From Pseudomonas sp. gcc21 (GTDB lineage Bacteria > Pseudomonadota > Gammaproteobacteria > Pseudomonadales > Pseudomonadaceae), in assembly GCF_012844345.1 (NCBI RefSeq), contig NZ_CP051625.1:1-64000 (forward strand): a stretch of 64,000 nucleotides of DNA, given 5' to 3'. A program made the position numbers and the translations under genes. The notes beneath the pieces were generated by a model. The model did no database searches and had not been told where the DNA came from. It worked only from the letters and a program-made list of their open reading frames with translations. Below are positions 55,925-63,866 of this stretch, one piece after another (position 1 is the first letter of the stretch; each line of letters starts with the position of its first letter).

Positions 55925-56391
55925 GCCTCCTCTTGATATCCTTTACACAAACTGACCAAAGAACCAGTATTCTTCGATATTCACTCCAAGGCCAGCTTCG
56001 CGGCTTCTTGCAGCCAATCGGCAGTGCTCCGGGCGCCACTTCACTAAAAGGTCTCAGTTTTCAGATCACGCGCACCGCTTGAGAACCTGTCTTGCGGGGC
56101 AAACCGATTCGTTCTGAGTTGCACCGCATACGACATGGACAACTGTGTATCCAGGCACTCGTACAGCCGAATTGTCCAGTCTGGTTCCAGTTCGGCAAGC
56201 CAGGTGCCGAATGTCAGGCTCATGGTTCCGCCGCCAGTGAGAACGAAATTACGGTGCTTCGAAGAAAAGAGTTCTATTTAGCCCCGAGAAGGCCACGGGG
56301 CAGGGCATGTGCTCCCGCACTGATAGCGCGAGCGGCAGGAGGGCAGGTGTAGCTGGGCGCTACCCCTGCCGGGGCAATGATCCGGAACGCT
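55925..56391. other. Unexplained intergenic stretch
   Basis: About 470 bases lie between two convergent transcription units. An 86-codon frame on the plus strand (56092-56352) has no recognised family and no ribosome binding site. The codon pattern is irregular, as in a decayed gene. A GC-rich dyad around 56345-56375 could terminate the importer C operon, which ends at 56392. Confidence 0.4.
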
Positions 56392-57213
56392 TCAGTGCTC
56401 GACCTTCAGCGCACTTTCATGCCAGTTGCGTAGCGCCTGGTCCGATAGCCAGACCATCACGGCAAACAGCAGGATCCCGGTAACGGTAATCAGCACCAGT
56501 GCCGCGAACATCCGCGGGATCTGCAGGTTGTAGCCGGACTGCAGGATCATGTAGGCCAGACCTGCCTTGGCCCCGCCGGTACCGGCGACGAATTCGGCCA
56601 CCACCGCACCGATCAGCGCCAGACCGCTGCTGATCCGCAGGCCGCCGAAGAAGTAGGGCAGCGCGCCCGGTATGCGGAGCCTCACCAGTTCCTGCCAGCG
56701 GCTGGTGCGGTACATGCGGAACATGCTGAGCAGGTTCGGATCGACGCTGCGCAGGCCGAGCGTGGTGTTGGAGATGATCGGGAACACCGCCATGATCACC
56801 GCGCAGACGATCAGCGCCCAGGTGGTATCGTTGATCCAGATGATGATCAAAGGCGCGATGGCGACGATGGGCGTCACCTGCATCAGAATCGCGTAGGGAA
56901 ACAGGCTCATCTCGATCCAGCGACTCTGCACGAACAGCAGCGACGCCAGAACACCCAGCACCACGGCAATGGCGAAGGCCGCGAAGGTTACGCGCAGGGT
57001 GACCCAGAGCGCGGTGAGCAGCGGCTTCCAGTCCGCGGCCAGCGCCTCGAAAATGGCAATCGGGCCGGGCAGGATGTAGCGGGGCATCTGCAGAGCGGTA
57101 ACGATGCCCTCCCATACAATGAGAAACAGCAACCCGACCGCGATCGGCGCGGCGACCCTGACAAAGTTTTCGTTTTGCAGCAGCGGGGTGTGCGGTGCTT
57201 TGTTCTGGCTCAT
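56392..57213 (-). CDS. ABC permease (SsuC/ThiX type), importer C
   Basis: This 273-residue permease has about six helices and the EAA loop SMFRMYRTSRWQELVRLRIP. It overlaps the ATPase gene by 4 bases and is third in the importer C operon. Confidence 0.89.
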   Translation of the reverse strand: MSQNKAPHTPLLQNENFVRVAAPIAVGLLFLIVWEGIVTALQMPRYILPGPIAIFEALAADWKPLLTALWVTLRVTFAAFAIAVVLGVLASLLFVQSRWIEMSLFPYAILMQVTPIVAIAPLIIIWINDTTWALIVCAVIMAVFPIISNTTLGLRSVDPNLLSMFRMYRTSRWQELVRLRIPGALPYFFGGLRISSGLALIGAVVAEFVAGTGGAKAGLAYMILQSGYNLQIPRMFAALVLITVTGILLFAVMVWLSDQALRNWHESALKVEH

Positions 57214-58076
57214 GATTTTGCCTCCCGACCCATGCCGCTGGCACGCTCCAGCGCCTGGGAAACCTGACGGCAGTAGCCGGCAAATTCGGTCGATACGCGA
57301 AAATCCGAAGAGCGGGGGTAGGGCTGATCGATCTGGATATCATCGACGATGCGCCCCGGCCGCGCGGCCATCACCACCACCCGACTGGACAGGTACACCG
57401 CTTCGTACACGCTGTGCGTCACGAACACCACGGTCCAGCCGTTTTTCTGCCAGAGCTTGAGCACGTCGTCATTGAGCTTGTTGCGCGTCATCTCATCCAG
57501 CGCGCCGAAGGGTTCGTCCATCAGCAGCAGATTAGGTTCGGTGACCATGGCGCGGGCAATCGAGGCGCGCATCTGCATCCCGCCGGACAGCTCGCGCGGG
57601 AAGGAATTGTCAAAACCGGCGAGCCCGACCATCGCCAGGGCCTCATCGATTCGGCGCTCGGCATCCGGCCCGGTATTGTTCTCCAAATCCAGCGGCAGGC
57701 GCACGTTCTTGCGCACCCGCGCCCAGGGCATCAGCGTGGCGTTCTGGAACACGAAGGCAAGCTTGCGGCCCTTGTGTCCGACCACGCCGTAATCCTGCTC
57801 CCACCAGCGCACCTGCCCGGTCGTGACATCCCCGAGGCCGGCCAGAATGCGCAGCAGGGTACTCTTGCCGCACCCTGATGGGCCGAGCAGGCTGACGAAC
57901 TCGCCCTGGCCAATGGTCAGGTTCGCACCCTTGAGGGCTATGGTCCCGTTGGCGTAGATCTTGTCGACGTCGGTAGCCTGCAGCACCGGCCGGCCGCGGC
58001 TGGGTCGGGCCGCCGGGCTGAACACCGGCGACGCGGCGCGTGCCGGCTCAAGGGGTATCAATGTGGAAATGTTCAT
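57210..58076 (-). CDS. ABC ATPase (SsuB/ThiZ type), importer C
   Basis: This 288-residue ATPase has an unusual Pro/Ala-rich N-terminal extension of about 30 residues before the core. Walker A is LGPSGCGKST, the signature LSGGMQMRAS, Walker B LLLMDEPFGALD and the H-loop FVTHSVYEAV. It lies 54 bases after the binding-protein stop. Confidence 0.9.
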   Translation of the reverse strand: MNISTLIPLEPARAASPVFSPAARPSRGRPVLQATDVDKIYANGTIALKGANLTIGQGEFVSLLGPSGCGKSTLLRILAGLGDVTTGQVRWWEQDYGVVGHKGRKLAFVFQNATLMPWARVRKNVRLPLDLENNTGPDAERRIDEALAMVGLAGFDNSFPRELSGGMQMRASIARAMVTEPNLLLMDEPFGALDEMTRNKLNDDVLKLWQKNGWTVVFVTHSVYEAVYLSSRVVVMAARPGRIVDDIQIDQPYPRSSDFRVSTEFAGYCRQVSQALERASGMGREAKS

Positions 58077-58130
58077 GCTTGCTCTCCTGAGCGGCCACCG
58101 GGGGTGGCCGCCGGTTGGTCAGGCGCAGTG

Positions 58131-59162
58131 TTATTTCTGCAGCAGCGGCTGTTCAGGCAGAAAGTCCAGGGTATAGACGTCCTTGATATTCAGATCAGGC
58201 GAGGCGAGCTCGGCCTTCACCATGAAGTCGCGCAGCGCTTCCCAGCGCGCATCGGTCATGACGCCCGCGCCACCGGTTTGCGCATCACCGCCGAAGACCA
58301 GCCCGTATTCCTTGATCTTCTCGATACCGAAGGCGATCTGCTCGTCGGTCATCTCGGGGTTGTCCTTCTGGATCAGCTCGTTGCCCAGGGTCGGGTCCTC
58401 CAGGTAGCTCACCCAGCCCTCCATGGTGGCCTGGACAAACCGCTTGATGAGATCGGGATTCTCCTTGACCAGTTTGGTGGTGGTATCGATGCTCTGGGCA
58501 TAGGGCGGATAGCCGAAATTGGCCATCAGCAGAATGGTGGGCGTCACGCCGCCCTTCTGCATCGCGAAGGGCTCGGAGCTGATATAGCCCTGCTGCACGA
58601 GCGAGGTGTTGGCCAGAAAGGGCGCAACGCTGAAGGTATAGGGCTTGGCCATGGCGTCGGTATAACCGTACTCGGCCTTCAGCCAGGGCCAGAAGCTGGT
58701 GTGGGCGCTGGAGGCGATATAGACATCCAGGTTGCGCTCCTTGATTTCCTCCAGGGAGGTCACATCCGGGTGCGCGAGCAGGGCCTGGGGGTCGCTCTGA
58801 AAGGTCGCGGCAACCGTTACCACCGGCAGGCCTTCCTCTACCGCCTTGACGTTGGCCATGGGGTAACCCATCACGATGTCGCGCCGGCCGCTGACCAGCA
58901 GCTGCAGTCCGTTGATCTGCGGGCCACCCATTTCAATCGACACATCCAGCCCGTGCTTTTCGTAGATACCCGCCGCCTTGGCCTGGTAGAAACCGCCATG
59001 CTCGGCCTGTGCATACCAGTTGGTGCCGAAGACCACCTTGTCCAGCTTCTGGGCCATGGCCGAGCCGCTGGCCAGGGCGCCGGCCAGTGCGATAACACCG
59101 GCAAGCAGGGTGAGGGATCCTTGAGTCCTGCCGGTGCGGTTTCTTTGTCCTGACTTTGTCAT
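58131..59162 (-). CDS. ABC substrate-binding protein (THI5-like), importer C
   Basis: This 343-residue periplasmic protein has a signal peptide ending at SAMA|QKL. The THI5/NMT1 opening TNWYAQAEHGGFYQAKAAG and MGGPQINGLQLLVSGRRD point to a flat heterocycle ligand. The ATG at 59162 has GATGGAG upstream. It is a clear paralogue of the orphan binding protein at 61910. A consensus sigma-54 promoter lies about 90 bases upstream. Confidence 0.88.
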   Translation of the reverse strand: MTKSGQRNRTGRTQGSLTLLAGVIALAGALASGSAMAQKLDKVVFGTNWYAQAEHGGFYQAKAAGIYEKHGLDVSIEMGGPQINGLQLLVSGRRDIVMGYPMANVKAVEEGLPVVTVAATFQSDPQALLAHPDVTSLEEIKERNLDVYIASSAHTSFWPWLKAEYGYTDAMAKPYTFSVAPFLANTSLVQQGYISSEPFAMQKGGVTPTILLMANFGYPPYAQSIDTTTKLVKENPDLIKRFVQATMEGWVSYLEDPTLGNELIQKDNPEMTDEQIAFGIEKIKEYGLVFGGDAQTGGAGVMTDARWEALRDFMVKAELASPDLNIKDVYTLDFLPEQPLLQK

Positions 59163-59232
59163 CACGTGCTCCATCGGTGCTGTTTGATCACTGCCGTTAG
59201 GGTCGGGCGTTAGTTGAATAACCTGACCATCG

Positions 59233-59247
59233 ATTCAAGTTTTGAAT
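59233..59247. promoter_or_regulatory. Palindrome at the importer C start site
   Basis: ATTCAA-GTT-TTGAAT is a perfect dyad that covers the predicted sigma-54 transcription start (about 59238). The placement is the same as that of the 31166-31193 repeat at the other sigma-54 promoter, although the sequence differs. Confidence 0.5.
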
Positions 59248-59248
59248 T

Positions 59249-59264
59249 TGCAAGCGCTGTGCCA
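59249..59264 (-). promoter_or_regulatory. Sigma-54 promoter of importer C operon
   Basis: On the minus strand TGGCACAGCGCTTGCA matches TGGCAYRNNNNTTGCW at every defined position and also fits the stricter TGGCAC-N5-TTGCA form. Transcription would start near 59238, giving a 76-base leader before the binding-protein gene. Confidence 0.8.
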
Positions 59265-59368
59265 GCAGTTGAAAGGCTTGTGGCTGGCGACGGTTGTGGC
59301 TAACGCGCAGTCGATTACGCACCGAATTCGATCAAGAACCAGGTGCGTCGCACCGGATGTGGACAGCA

Positions 59369-60043
59369 TCAGCTGGCTGCTTCTGGCGATTCGGCCGCCG
59401 AAGCGGCCAGCTCGACGGAAGCCGGCTCCGGGGTGATCTGGCCGGCCAGCCTGGCGACCCGTGCGCCCAGCGCGCGGGCGATGGCCTTCTCGCCGGCATC
59501 CACACCCAGCGCACCATCGAATCCGGTAACCGCCGAGGCGCCGTAGGGCGAGCCGCCGCTGCGGGTGCGGACCAGCGCCGGCACGCTATGGGGTACGCCC
59601 GCGATGATCATGCCGTGCTGCATGAAGGGCATCAGCAGGGCCAGCAGGGTCATTTCATTACCGGAATGCATGCCCCCGGTGGAGGTAAAGGCAGCGCCGA
59701 CCTTGCCGATCAGCGCGCCCTGGCGCCACAGCGGGGCTATCTCGTCGATAAAGGCCCGCAGCGGTGTGCTCATCAGGCCGTAGCGGGTGGGTGAGCCCCA
59801 GATGATGCCCGTGGCCCATTCCAGATCCTGCGCGCTGGCGCGTGGTAGCGCCCGGTACTCGGCCTGGGCCGCGAGGAAGTCGGCGCGCCCGGTATCGATG
59901 CTGAATTCAGGCTCGGTGATGTCGACCCGACAGAGTCTGACCTCGGCGCCTGCATCCGCCGCGCCCGCTGCGATCGCCTGCGCGAGGGTCAGGGTGCTGC
60001 CGTATCGGGAGTCGACGACTATGGTGATTTTCGCTTCGTTCAT
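59369..60043 (-). CDS. WrbA-like NAD(P)H:quinone oxidoreductase / flavodoxin-fold protein
   Basis: This 224-residue FMN flavoprotein has the flavodoxin phosphate loop SRYGSTLTLAQAI (residues 12-24). The WrbA blocks SPTRYGLMSTPLRAFID and TGGMHSGNEMTLLALLMPF are present. Such proteins reduce quinones by two electrons or supply reduced flavin. It diverges from an Fe(II)/2-oxoglutarate oxygenase gene across a dyad-rich 107-base region. A role in handling quinone-like oxidation products of the pathway is possible. Confidence 0.85.
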   Translation of the reverse strand: MNEAKITIVVDSRYGSTLTLAQAIAAGAADAGAEVRLCRVDITEPEFSIDTGRADFLAAQAEYRALPRASAQDLEWATGIIWGSPTRYGLMSTPLRAFIDEIAPLWRQGALIGKVGAAFTSTGGMHSGNEMTLLALLMPFMQHGMIIAGVPHSVPALVRTRSGGSPYGASAVTGFDGALGVDAGEKAIARALGARVARLAGQITPEPASVELAASAAESPEAAS

Positions 60044-60059
60044 TGCACTTTTTTCCTCT

Positions 60060-60115
60060 GTTGTCCGTTGTCAGTCTGCTGGCACGTATCGTGAATAGCT
60101 GACCGTCTGGACAAC
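60060..60115. promoter_or_regulatory. Nested inverted repeats in the flavoprotein/oxygenase divergent promoter
   Basis: GTTGTCC (60060-60066) pairs with GGACAAC (60109-60115), and inside them GTCAG (60070-60074) pairs with CTGAC (60099-60103). The symmetric placement midway between two divergent genes suggests an operator that controls both. Confidence 0.45.
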
Positions 60116-60150
60116 TTAAGCGTGTTTCATGCCAACGGAGGATTTGCCTG

Positions 60151-61104
60151 ATGTCAGTTGGAAAACTGCCGGTCATCGACCTGACACCGATGCGTGCCGG
60201 CGATGAGTTCCACAAACGCGCGCTGGGTGATGCCCTGCGTGAAGCCTGCGTGCACACCGGTTTCTTTTATGTGGCCGGCCACGGCGTCCCGCAGGCTCTG
60301 ATCGACAGGGTATTCGCAGCATCGAAGGCATTCTTCGATCAGCCGATGGCCGACAAGCGGAAGGTGGACAAGGCACTGTCGGCCGCCAACCGCGGCTATG
60401 AGTTTCTAGGCGGACAGACCCTGGAGCCCGGTGCGCCGCCGGATCTGAAGGAGGGGTTCTACATCGGGGAGGAATTGGCGGAAGACGATCCGCGGGTGCT
60501 GGCTGGCGCCTTCAATATGGGGCCCAACCAGTGGCCGGCGGGCGTGCCCGATTTTGCTCCGGTGATGATGGAGTACTACGGGGCGCTTCTGGAGCTGAGC
60601 AGGGAAATCATGGCCGCGCTGGCGTTGTCGCTGGAGCTGCCCGAGGACTATTTCGAGGCGTTCTGCACCGAGCCACTGGCGACCCTGCGCCTTCTGCATT
60701 ATCCGCCCCAGCCCGCGCAGCCGCTGCCCGGCGAAAAGGGCTGCGGCGCGCACACGGACTTCGGCGGCGTCACCATCCTGCTGCTCGATGACAAGCCAGG
60801 CCTGCAGGTGTGGGATGCGCTGAACGAGCGCTGGCTGGATGCTCAACCGATACCCGGCACCTTCGTGGTCAACCTCGGCGACATGATCGCGCGCTGGACC
60901 AATGACCGTTACCGCTCGACCCTGCATCGGGTCATCAATACCTCCGGCGCCGAGCGCTACTCGGTACCCTTCTTCTATAGCGGCGCGCCGCAGCACGAGG
61001 TGCGCTGCCTGCCGGGTTGCCTGGGTGAAGGCGAGCAGCCGAAGTACGCGCCGGTCACGGTAGAGGGTCATCTGCGTGAAATGTACAGGAGGACCTATGT
61101 CTGA
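60151..61104 (+). CDS. Fe(II)/2-oxoglutarate oxygenase, isopenicillin-N-synthase family (copy 1)
   Basis: This 317-residue cytoplasmic oxygenase has an N-terminal DIOX_N domain (residues 7-110; EACVHTGFFYVAGHGV) and the double-stranded beta-helix core. Iron ligands are H201, D203 (GAHTDFG) and H259 (STLHRVI); the 2-oxoglutarate-binding pair is R269/S271 (ERYSVPFF). Bacterial relatives hydroxylate thymine, xanthine-like rings and other small metabolites. GGAGGA lies upstream of the ATG. It overlaps the alpha/beta hydrolase gene by 8 bases. A paralogue is at 62925. Confidence 0.87.
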   Translation: MSVGKLPVIDLTPMRAGDEFHKRALGDALREACVHTGFFYVAGHGVPQALIDRVFAASKAFFDQPMADKRKVDKALSAANRGYEFLGGQTLEPGAPPDLKEGFYIGEELAEDDPRVLAGAFNMGPNQWPAGVPDFAPVMMEYYGALLELSREIMAALALSLELPEDYFEAFCTEPLATLRLLHYPPQPAQPLPGEKGCGAHTDFGGVTILLLDDKPGLQVWDALNERWLDAQPIPGTFVVNLGDMIARWTNDRYRSTLHRVINTSGAERYSVPFFYSGAPQHEVRCLPGCLGEGEQPKYAPVTVEGHLREMYRRTYV

Positions 61105-61861
61105 GCGCAAAGCGACGCTGGTACTGATCCATGGTGCCTGGGCAGGCAGCTGGGTATGGGCGCAACTGACGCCGTTGTTGCAGGCCCAGGGGTATGCCGT
61201 GCTGACGCCGGATATGCCGGGCTCGCCCCGGCACCCGGCCGAGCCAGAGACGGTGTCGCTTGCGGGGTGTGTCGAGCATGTGCTGGACTGCTGCGCCGGG
61301 ACCGACGGGCCAATCGTGCTGGTCGGACATTCCGGCGGCGGCGCGATCTCTACGCAGGCAGCGGAGCGTATGGCCGAGCGGGTGGCAGGCGTGATCTATA
61401 TCGCTGGCATGATGCTGCCCTCCGGCAGCAGCTTCGCCGAGGTGGTCGCCGAAGTGGTCAAGAGCGAGCCCGCCGCGGCTGGCATAGGTCCGTATCTGCA
61501 GTGGACCGCTGACCGCAGCGCTTCCTGGGTACCGGTCGAGGCGATCCGCAAGATATTCCTGCAGGATCTGCCGGATGACCTGGCTCTGGCCGCCGCCGAG
61601 CGCTTTTCCCTGCAACCGGAAGGGGCGCGCACTATGGTGCCGGTGTGGACGCAGGAGCATTTCGGACGCTTGCCGCGCTTGTATGTCGAAGCCCTGCAGG
61701 ATCGCTCGGTGGTTTTGGCCACGCAACGCCGCATGCAGGCATTGGTGCCGGGCGCCGAAGTGGTCAGTCTGGATACCGGTCACGTGCCTCAGGCATCTGC
61801 GCCGGAACGGCTGGCCGAGGTAATGGCCGGATTCATCTCGCGGCATGCCTCGGTAGCGTGA
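61097..61861 (+). CDS. Alpha/beta hydrolase
   Basis: This 254-residue hydrolase starts with LVLIHGAWAGSW (oxyanion-hole HG) and has nucleophile S79 in VGHSGGGAIS. The C-terminal His is in LDTGHVPQAS, and the acid is likely the Asp/Glu near GAEVVSLD. The ATG at 61097 overlaps the oxygenase gene. It may hydrolyse an ester or amide formed or exposed by the oxygenase; no specific substrate can be read. Confidence 0.85.
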   Translation: MSERKATLVLIHGAWAGSWVWAQLTPLLQAQGYAVLTPDMPGSPRHPAEPETVSLAGCVEHVLDCCAGTDGPIVLVGHSGGGAISTQAAERMAERVAGVIYIAGMMLPSGSSFAEVVAEVVKSEPAAAGIGPYLQWTADRSASWVPVEAIRKIFLQDLPDDLALAAAERFSLQPEGARTMVPVWTQEHFGRLPRLYVEALQDRSVVLATQRRMQALVPGAEVVSLDTGHVPQASAPERLAEVMAGFISRHASVA

Positions 61862-61864
61862 GTG

Positions 61865-61896
61865 CAACCCACCGCGCTTTGGGGCGCGGTCGGTTG
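61865..61896. terminator. Bidirectional terminator between convergent genes
   Basis: CAACCCACCGCGC pairs with GCGCGGTCGGTTG with a single mismatch and a short TTTGGG-type loop. It fills most of the 48-base space between the convergent hydrolase and binding-protein genes. Confidence 0.65.
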
Positions 61897-61909
61897 TTGA
61901 GTGCAGCGG

Positions 61910-62899
61910 TTATTCCTGGGTGTAGAGCGCGTCGACAAAGCGCAGATCGAAGGCCTTTTCCCAGTCCAGATCCGCCGGCAGGGTTCCTGCCTTGGCCATG
62001 TCATTAAAGAATAGCTCCCAACGCTCAGCGGTCATGATGCCGTACTGACCGTCGGCGGCGTCACCCGAGAGAAGCATCCCTTCCTCCTGCATCTTGCCCG
62101 TGCTGTAGGCCAACAGATCATCTGCCATATCCGGGTTGTCCGCTTTGATCAGCGCGTTGGCCTGAGCAGGATCTTCGAAGTAGGCGGCCCAACCCTTTGC
62201 TGTTGCGGCGACCATGTTCTGTACCAGCTCGGGGTTCTCGTCAATCAGCGCCTGGGTGGTGTCCAAGGTGGCGGAATATGCATTCCATCCGTAGTCGGCC
62301 AGCAGCAGGCTCTGGGCTTCAACACCTTCCTTTGCAAGGAAGTAACCGTCATTGGTGACATAGCCCTGTTGCACCGTCTGCTCATCGGCAATGAAAGGAC
62401 CGAAGCTGTAGTCGTAGGGCCGCAACTGATCGTCGGTGAAGCCGTATTCAGCTTTCAGCCACGGCCAATAGGCGACGCGGCCAGAGGTTGGAATACGCAG
62501 GCCCTTGCCTTTCAGATCAGCCAGCGAATCGTTACCGACGCCGGTATGCGTTACCAGCGTTTGCGGGTCCTTCTGAAAAAAAGCGGCAACGGCGACCATC
62601 GGAATATCTTGTTGCACTGCGTTCAGCGATTGCAGTGCATAGCCCATGCTGAAATCACCTTTGCCGCCCATCAGCAGTTGCACGTTATTGACCTGCGGAC
62701 CACCCATGCGGATGGTCACGTCGAGGCCATGTTCTTCGTAAATGCCCATGGCCTTAGCGGCATACACTCCGCCTTGCTCAGCCTGGGCGTACCAGTTGGT
62801 AATAATGGTTACAGGGGTTAGTTCTGCGGCAAAAGCGGTCAGGCTGTTAATGCCTAATCCGAGTGCTAGTGCAAGGGCGATTCGGCTCTTGTTGTGCAT
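61910..62899 (-). CDS. Orphan ABC substrate-binding protein (THI5-like)
   Basis: This 329-residue periplasmic protein has a signal peptide ending at LTAFA|AEL. It shares TNWYAQAEQGGVYAAKAMG and MGGPQVNNVQLLMGGKGD with the importer C binding protein. No permease or ATPase is next to it, so it may feed importer C with a second ligand. The ATG at 62899 has AGGAA upstream. It follows the oxygenase gene at 62925 with a 25-base gap. Confidence 0.87.
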   Translation of the reverse strand: MHNKSRIALALALGLGINSLTAFAAELTPVTIITNWYAQAEQGGVYAAKAMGIYEEHGLDVTIRMGGPQVNNVQLLMGGKGDFSMGYALQSLNAVQQDIPMVAVAAFFQKDPQTLVTHTGVGNDSLADLKGKGLRIPTSGRVAYWPWLKAEYGFTDDQLRPYDYSFGPFIADEQTVQQGYVTNDGYFLAKEGVEAQSLLLADYGWNAYSATLDTTQALIDENPELVQNMVAATAKGWAAYFEDPAQANALIKADNPDMADDLLAYSTGKMQEEGMLLSGDAADGQYGIMTAERWELFFNDMAKAGTLPADLDWEKAFDLRFVDALYTQE

Positions 62900-62924
62900 G
62901 ATTGAAATTCCTGGGTTGAGGTTC

Positions 62925-63866
62925 TTAGTACGTGGCATTCAGGCGTTGCAGAAGATGATCACCTGCCGTAATCGGTGGGTAGCGCACCGGATTGCCGGCG
63001 TCGGTACAGGTGTCTATACATTCGATATGGGCGTTCTTGTTGGGTTGACAGAAAAAGGCGATCGAGTAGCGGTGGCGGTGCATCGCGGCCTTGGGCACGT
63101 TTACCCGATGAGGAGTTGAACAGAACACATGGTTGGTCCAGCGGTGCATCAAGTCGCCGGTGTTGATCACCACAGTGCCCGGAATCGGTGTCGCCTGTAC
63201 CCATTCACCCTGGCGAGTACACACTTCCAAGCCGCCGGCGTCGTCCTGAAACAGCAAAGTAATACTGCCGTAATCGGTATGCGCACCGGCGCGGCTCTCG
63301 CCCTGCTCGGCGGCAAAATCCTGCGGCAAAGGTGGATAGTGCAGCAGCCGCAGGGTGTGATGGCGAAGGTCGTGCGCATTGACAAAAAAATCGTCCGGTT
63401 GGTCAAGTGCCACCGCGAAAGCTTCCAGAATGCGGTCTGCAGTGGTGATGCAATCTGCCAGAAAGGTCTCGACGTGCGCACGGAATTCAGGCTGATCCGC
63501 AGGCCAGAGATTACGCGCCGCGCTGGCATCGCGATCCTCCGGACCGGCGTTGAACGCTTCTTTCAGGTCGCCCGGCCTGCTCGGGTCCAGACGCTCGCGG
63601 CGCACGCCCACGTAGCCTCTGTTGCTCTGTGCGTTTTGCCAGGCCACTGATTGTTTGATCTCGTCTGGCAGGGAAAAGAAGTTCTTGGATGCCTGAAAAG
63701 CCTTATCAACACTGGTCTGGGGCATGCCGCAGTTGGCCAGGTAGAAGAATCCCCACTGGCTGCTGGCGTCGCGCATCTGTGCGGCAACCTGTTGCCTGGC
63801 TGTCGGGTCGCCCTGGATAAAAGGGCCAAAGTCGATGATCGGAATGGATAGTGCCTGCTCGCTCAT
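62925..63866 (-). CDS. Fe(II)/2-oxoglutarate oxygenase, isopenicillin-N-synthase family (copy 2)
   Basis: This 313-residue paralogue of the oxygenase at 60151 has iron ligands H196, D198 (GAHTDYG) and H253 (STPHRV), and the 2-oxoglutarate pair R266/S268 (RHRYSIAFF). The N-terminal DIOX_N domain has SQWGFFYLANCGM. Its operon partner is the orphan THI5-like binding protein, which links uptake of a heterocycle to its oxidation. The 134 bases upstream to the window end contain no sigma-54 match that I could see. Confidence 0.87.
   Translation of the reverse strand: MSEQALSIPIIDFGPFIQGDPTARQQVAAQMRDASSQWGFFYLANCGMPQTSVDKAFQASKNFFSLPDEIKQSVAWQNAQSNRGYVGVRRERLDPSRPGDLKEAFNAGPEDRDASAARNLWPADQPEFRAHVETFLADCITTADRILEAFAVALDQPDDFFVNAHDLRHHTLRLLHYPPLPQDFAAEQGESRAGAHTDYGSITLLFQDDAGGLEVCTRQGEWVQATPIPGTVVINTGDLMHRWTNHVFCSTPHRVNVPKAAMHRHRYSIAFFCQPNKNAHIECIDTCTDAGNPVRYPPITAGDHLLQRLNATY

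Noticed and set aside
60082-60096. TGGCACGTATCGTGA as a sigma-54 promoter for the oxygenase gene
   Set aside because: The -24 half is good but the -12 GC is replaced (GTGA), so the essential element is missing.
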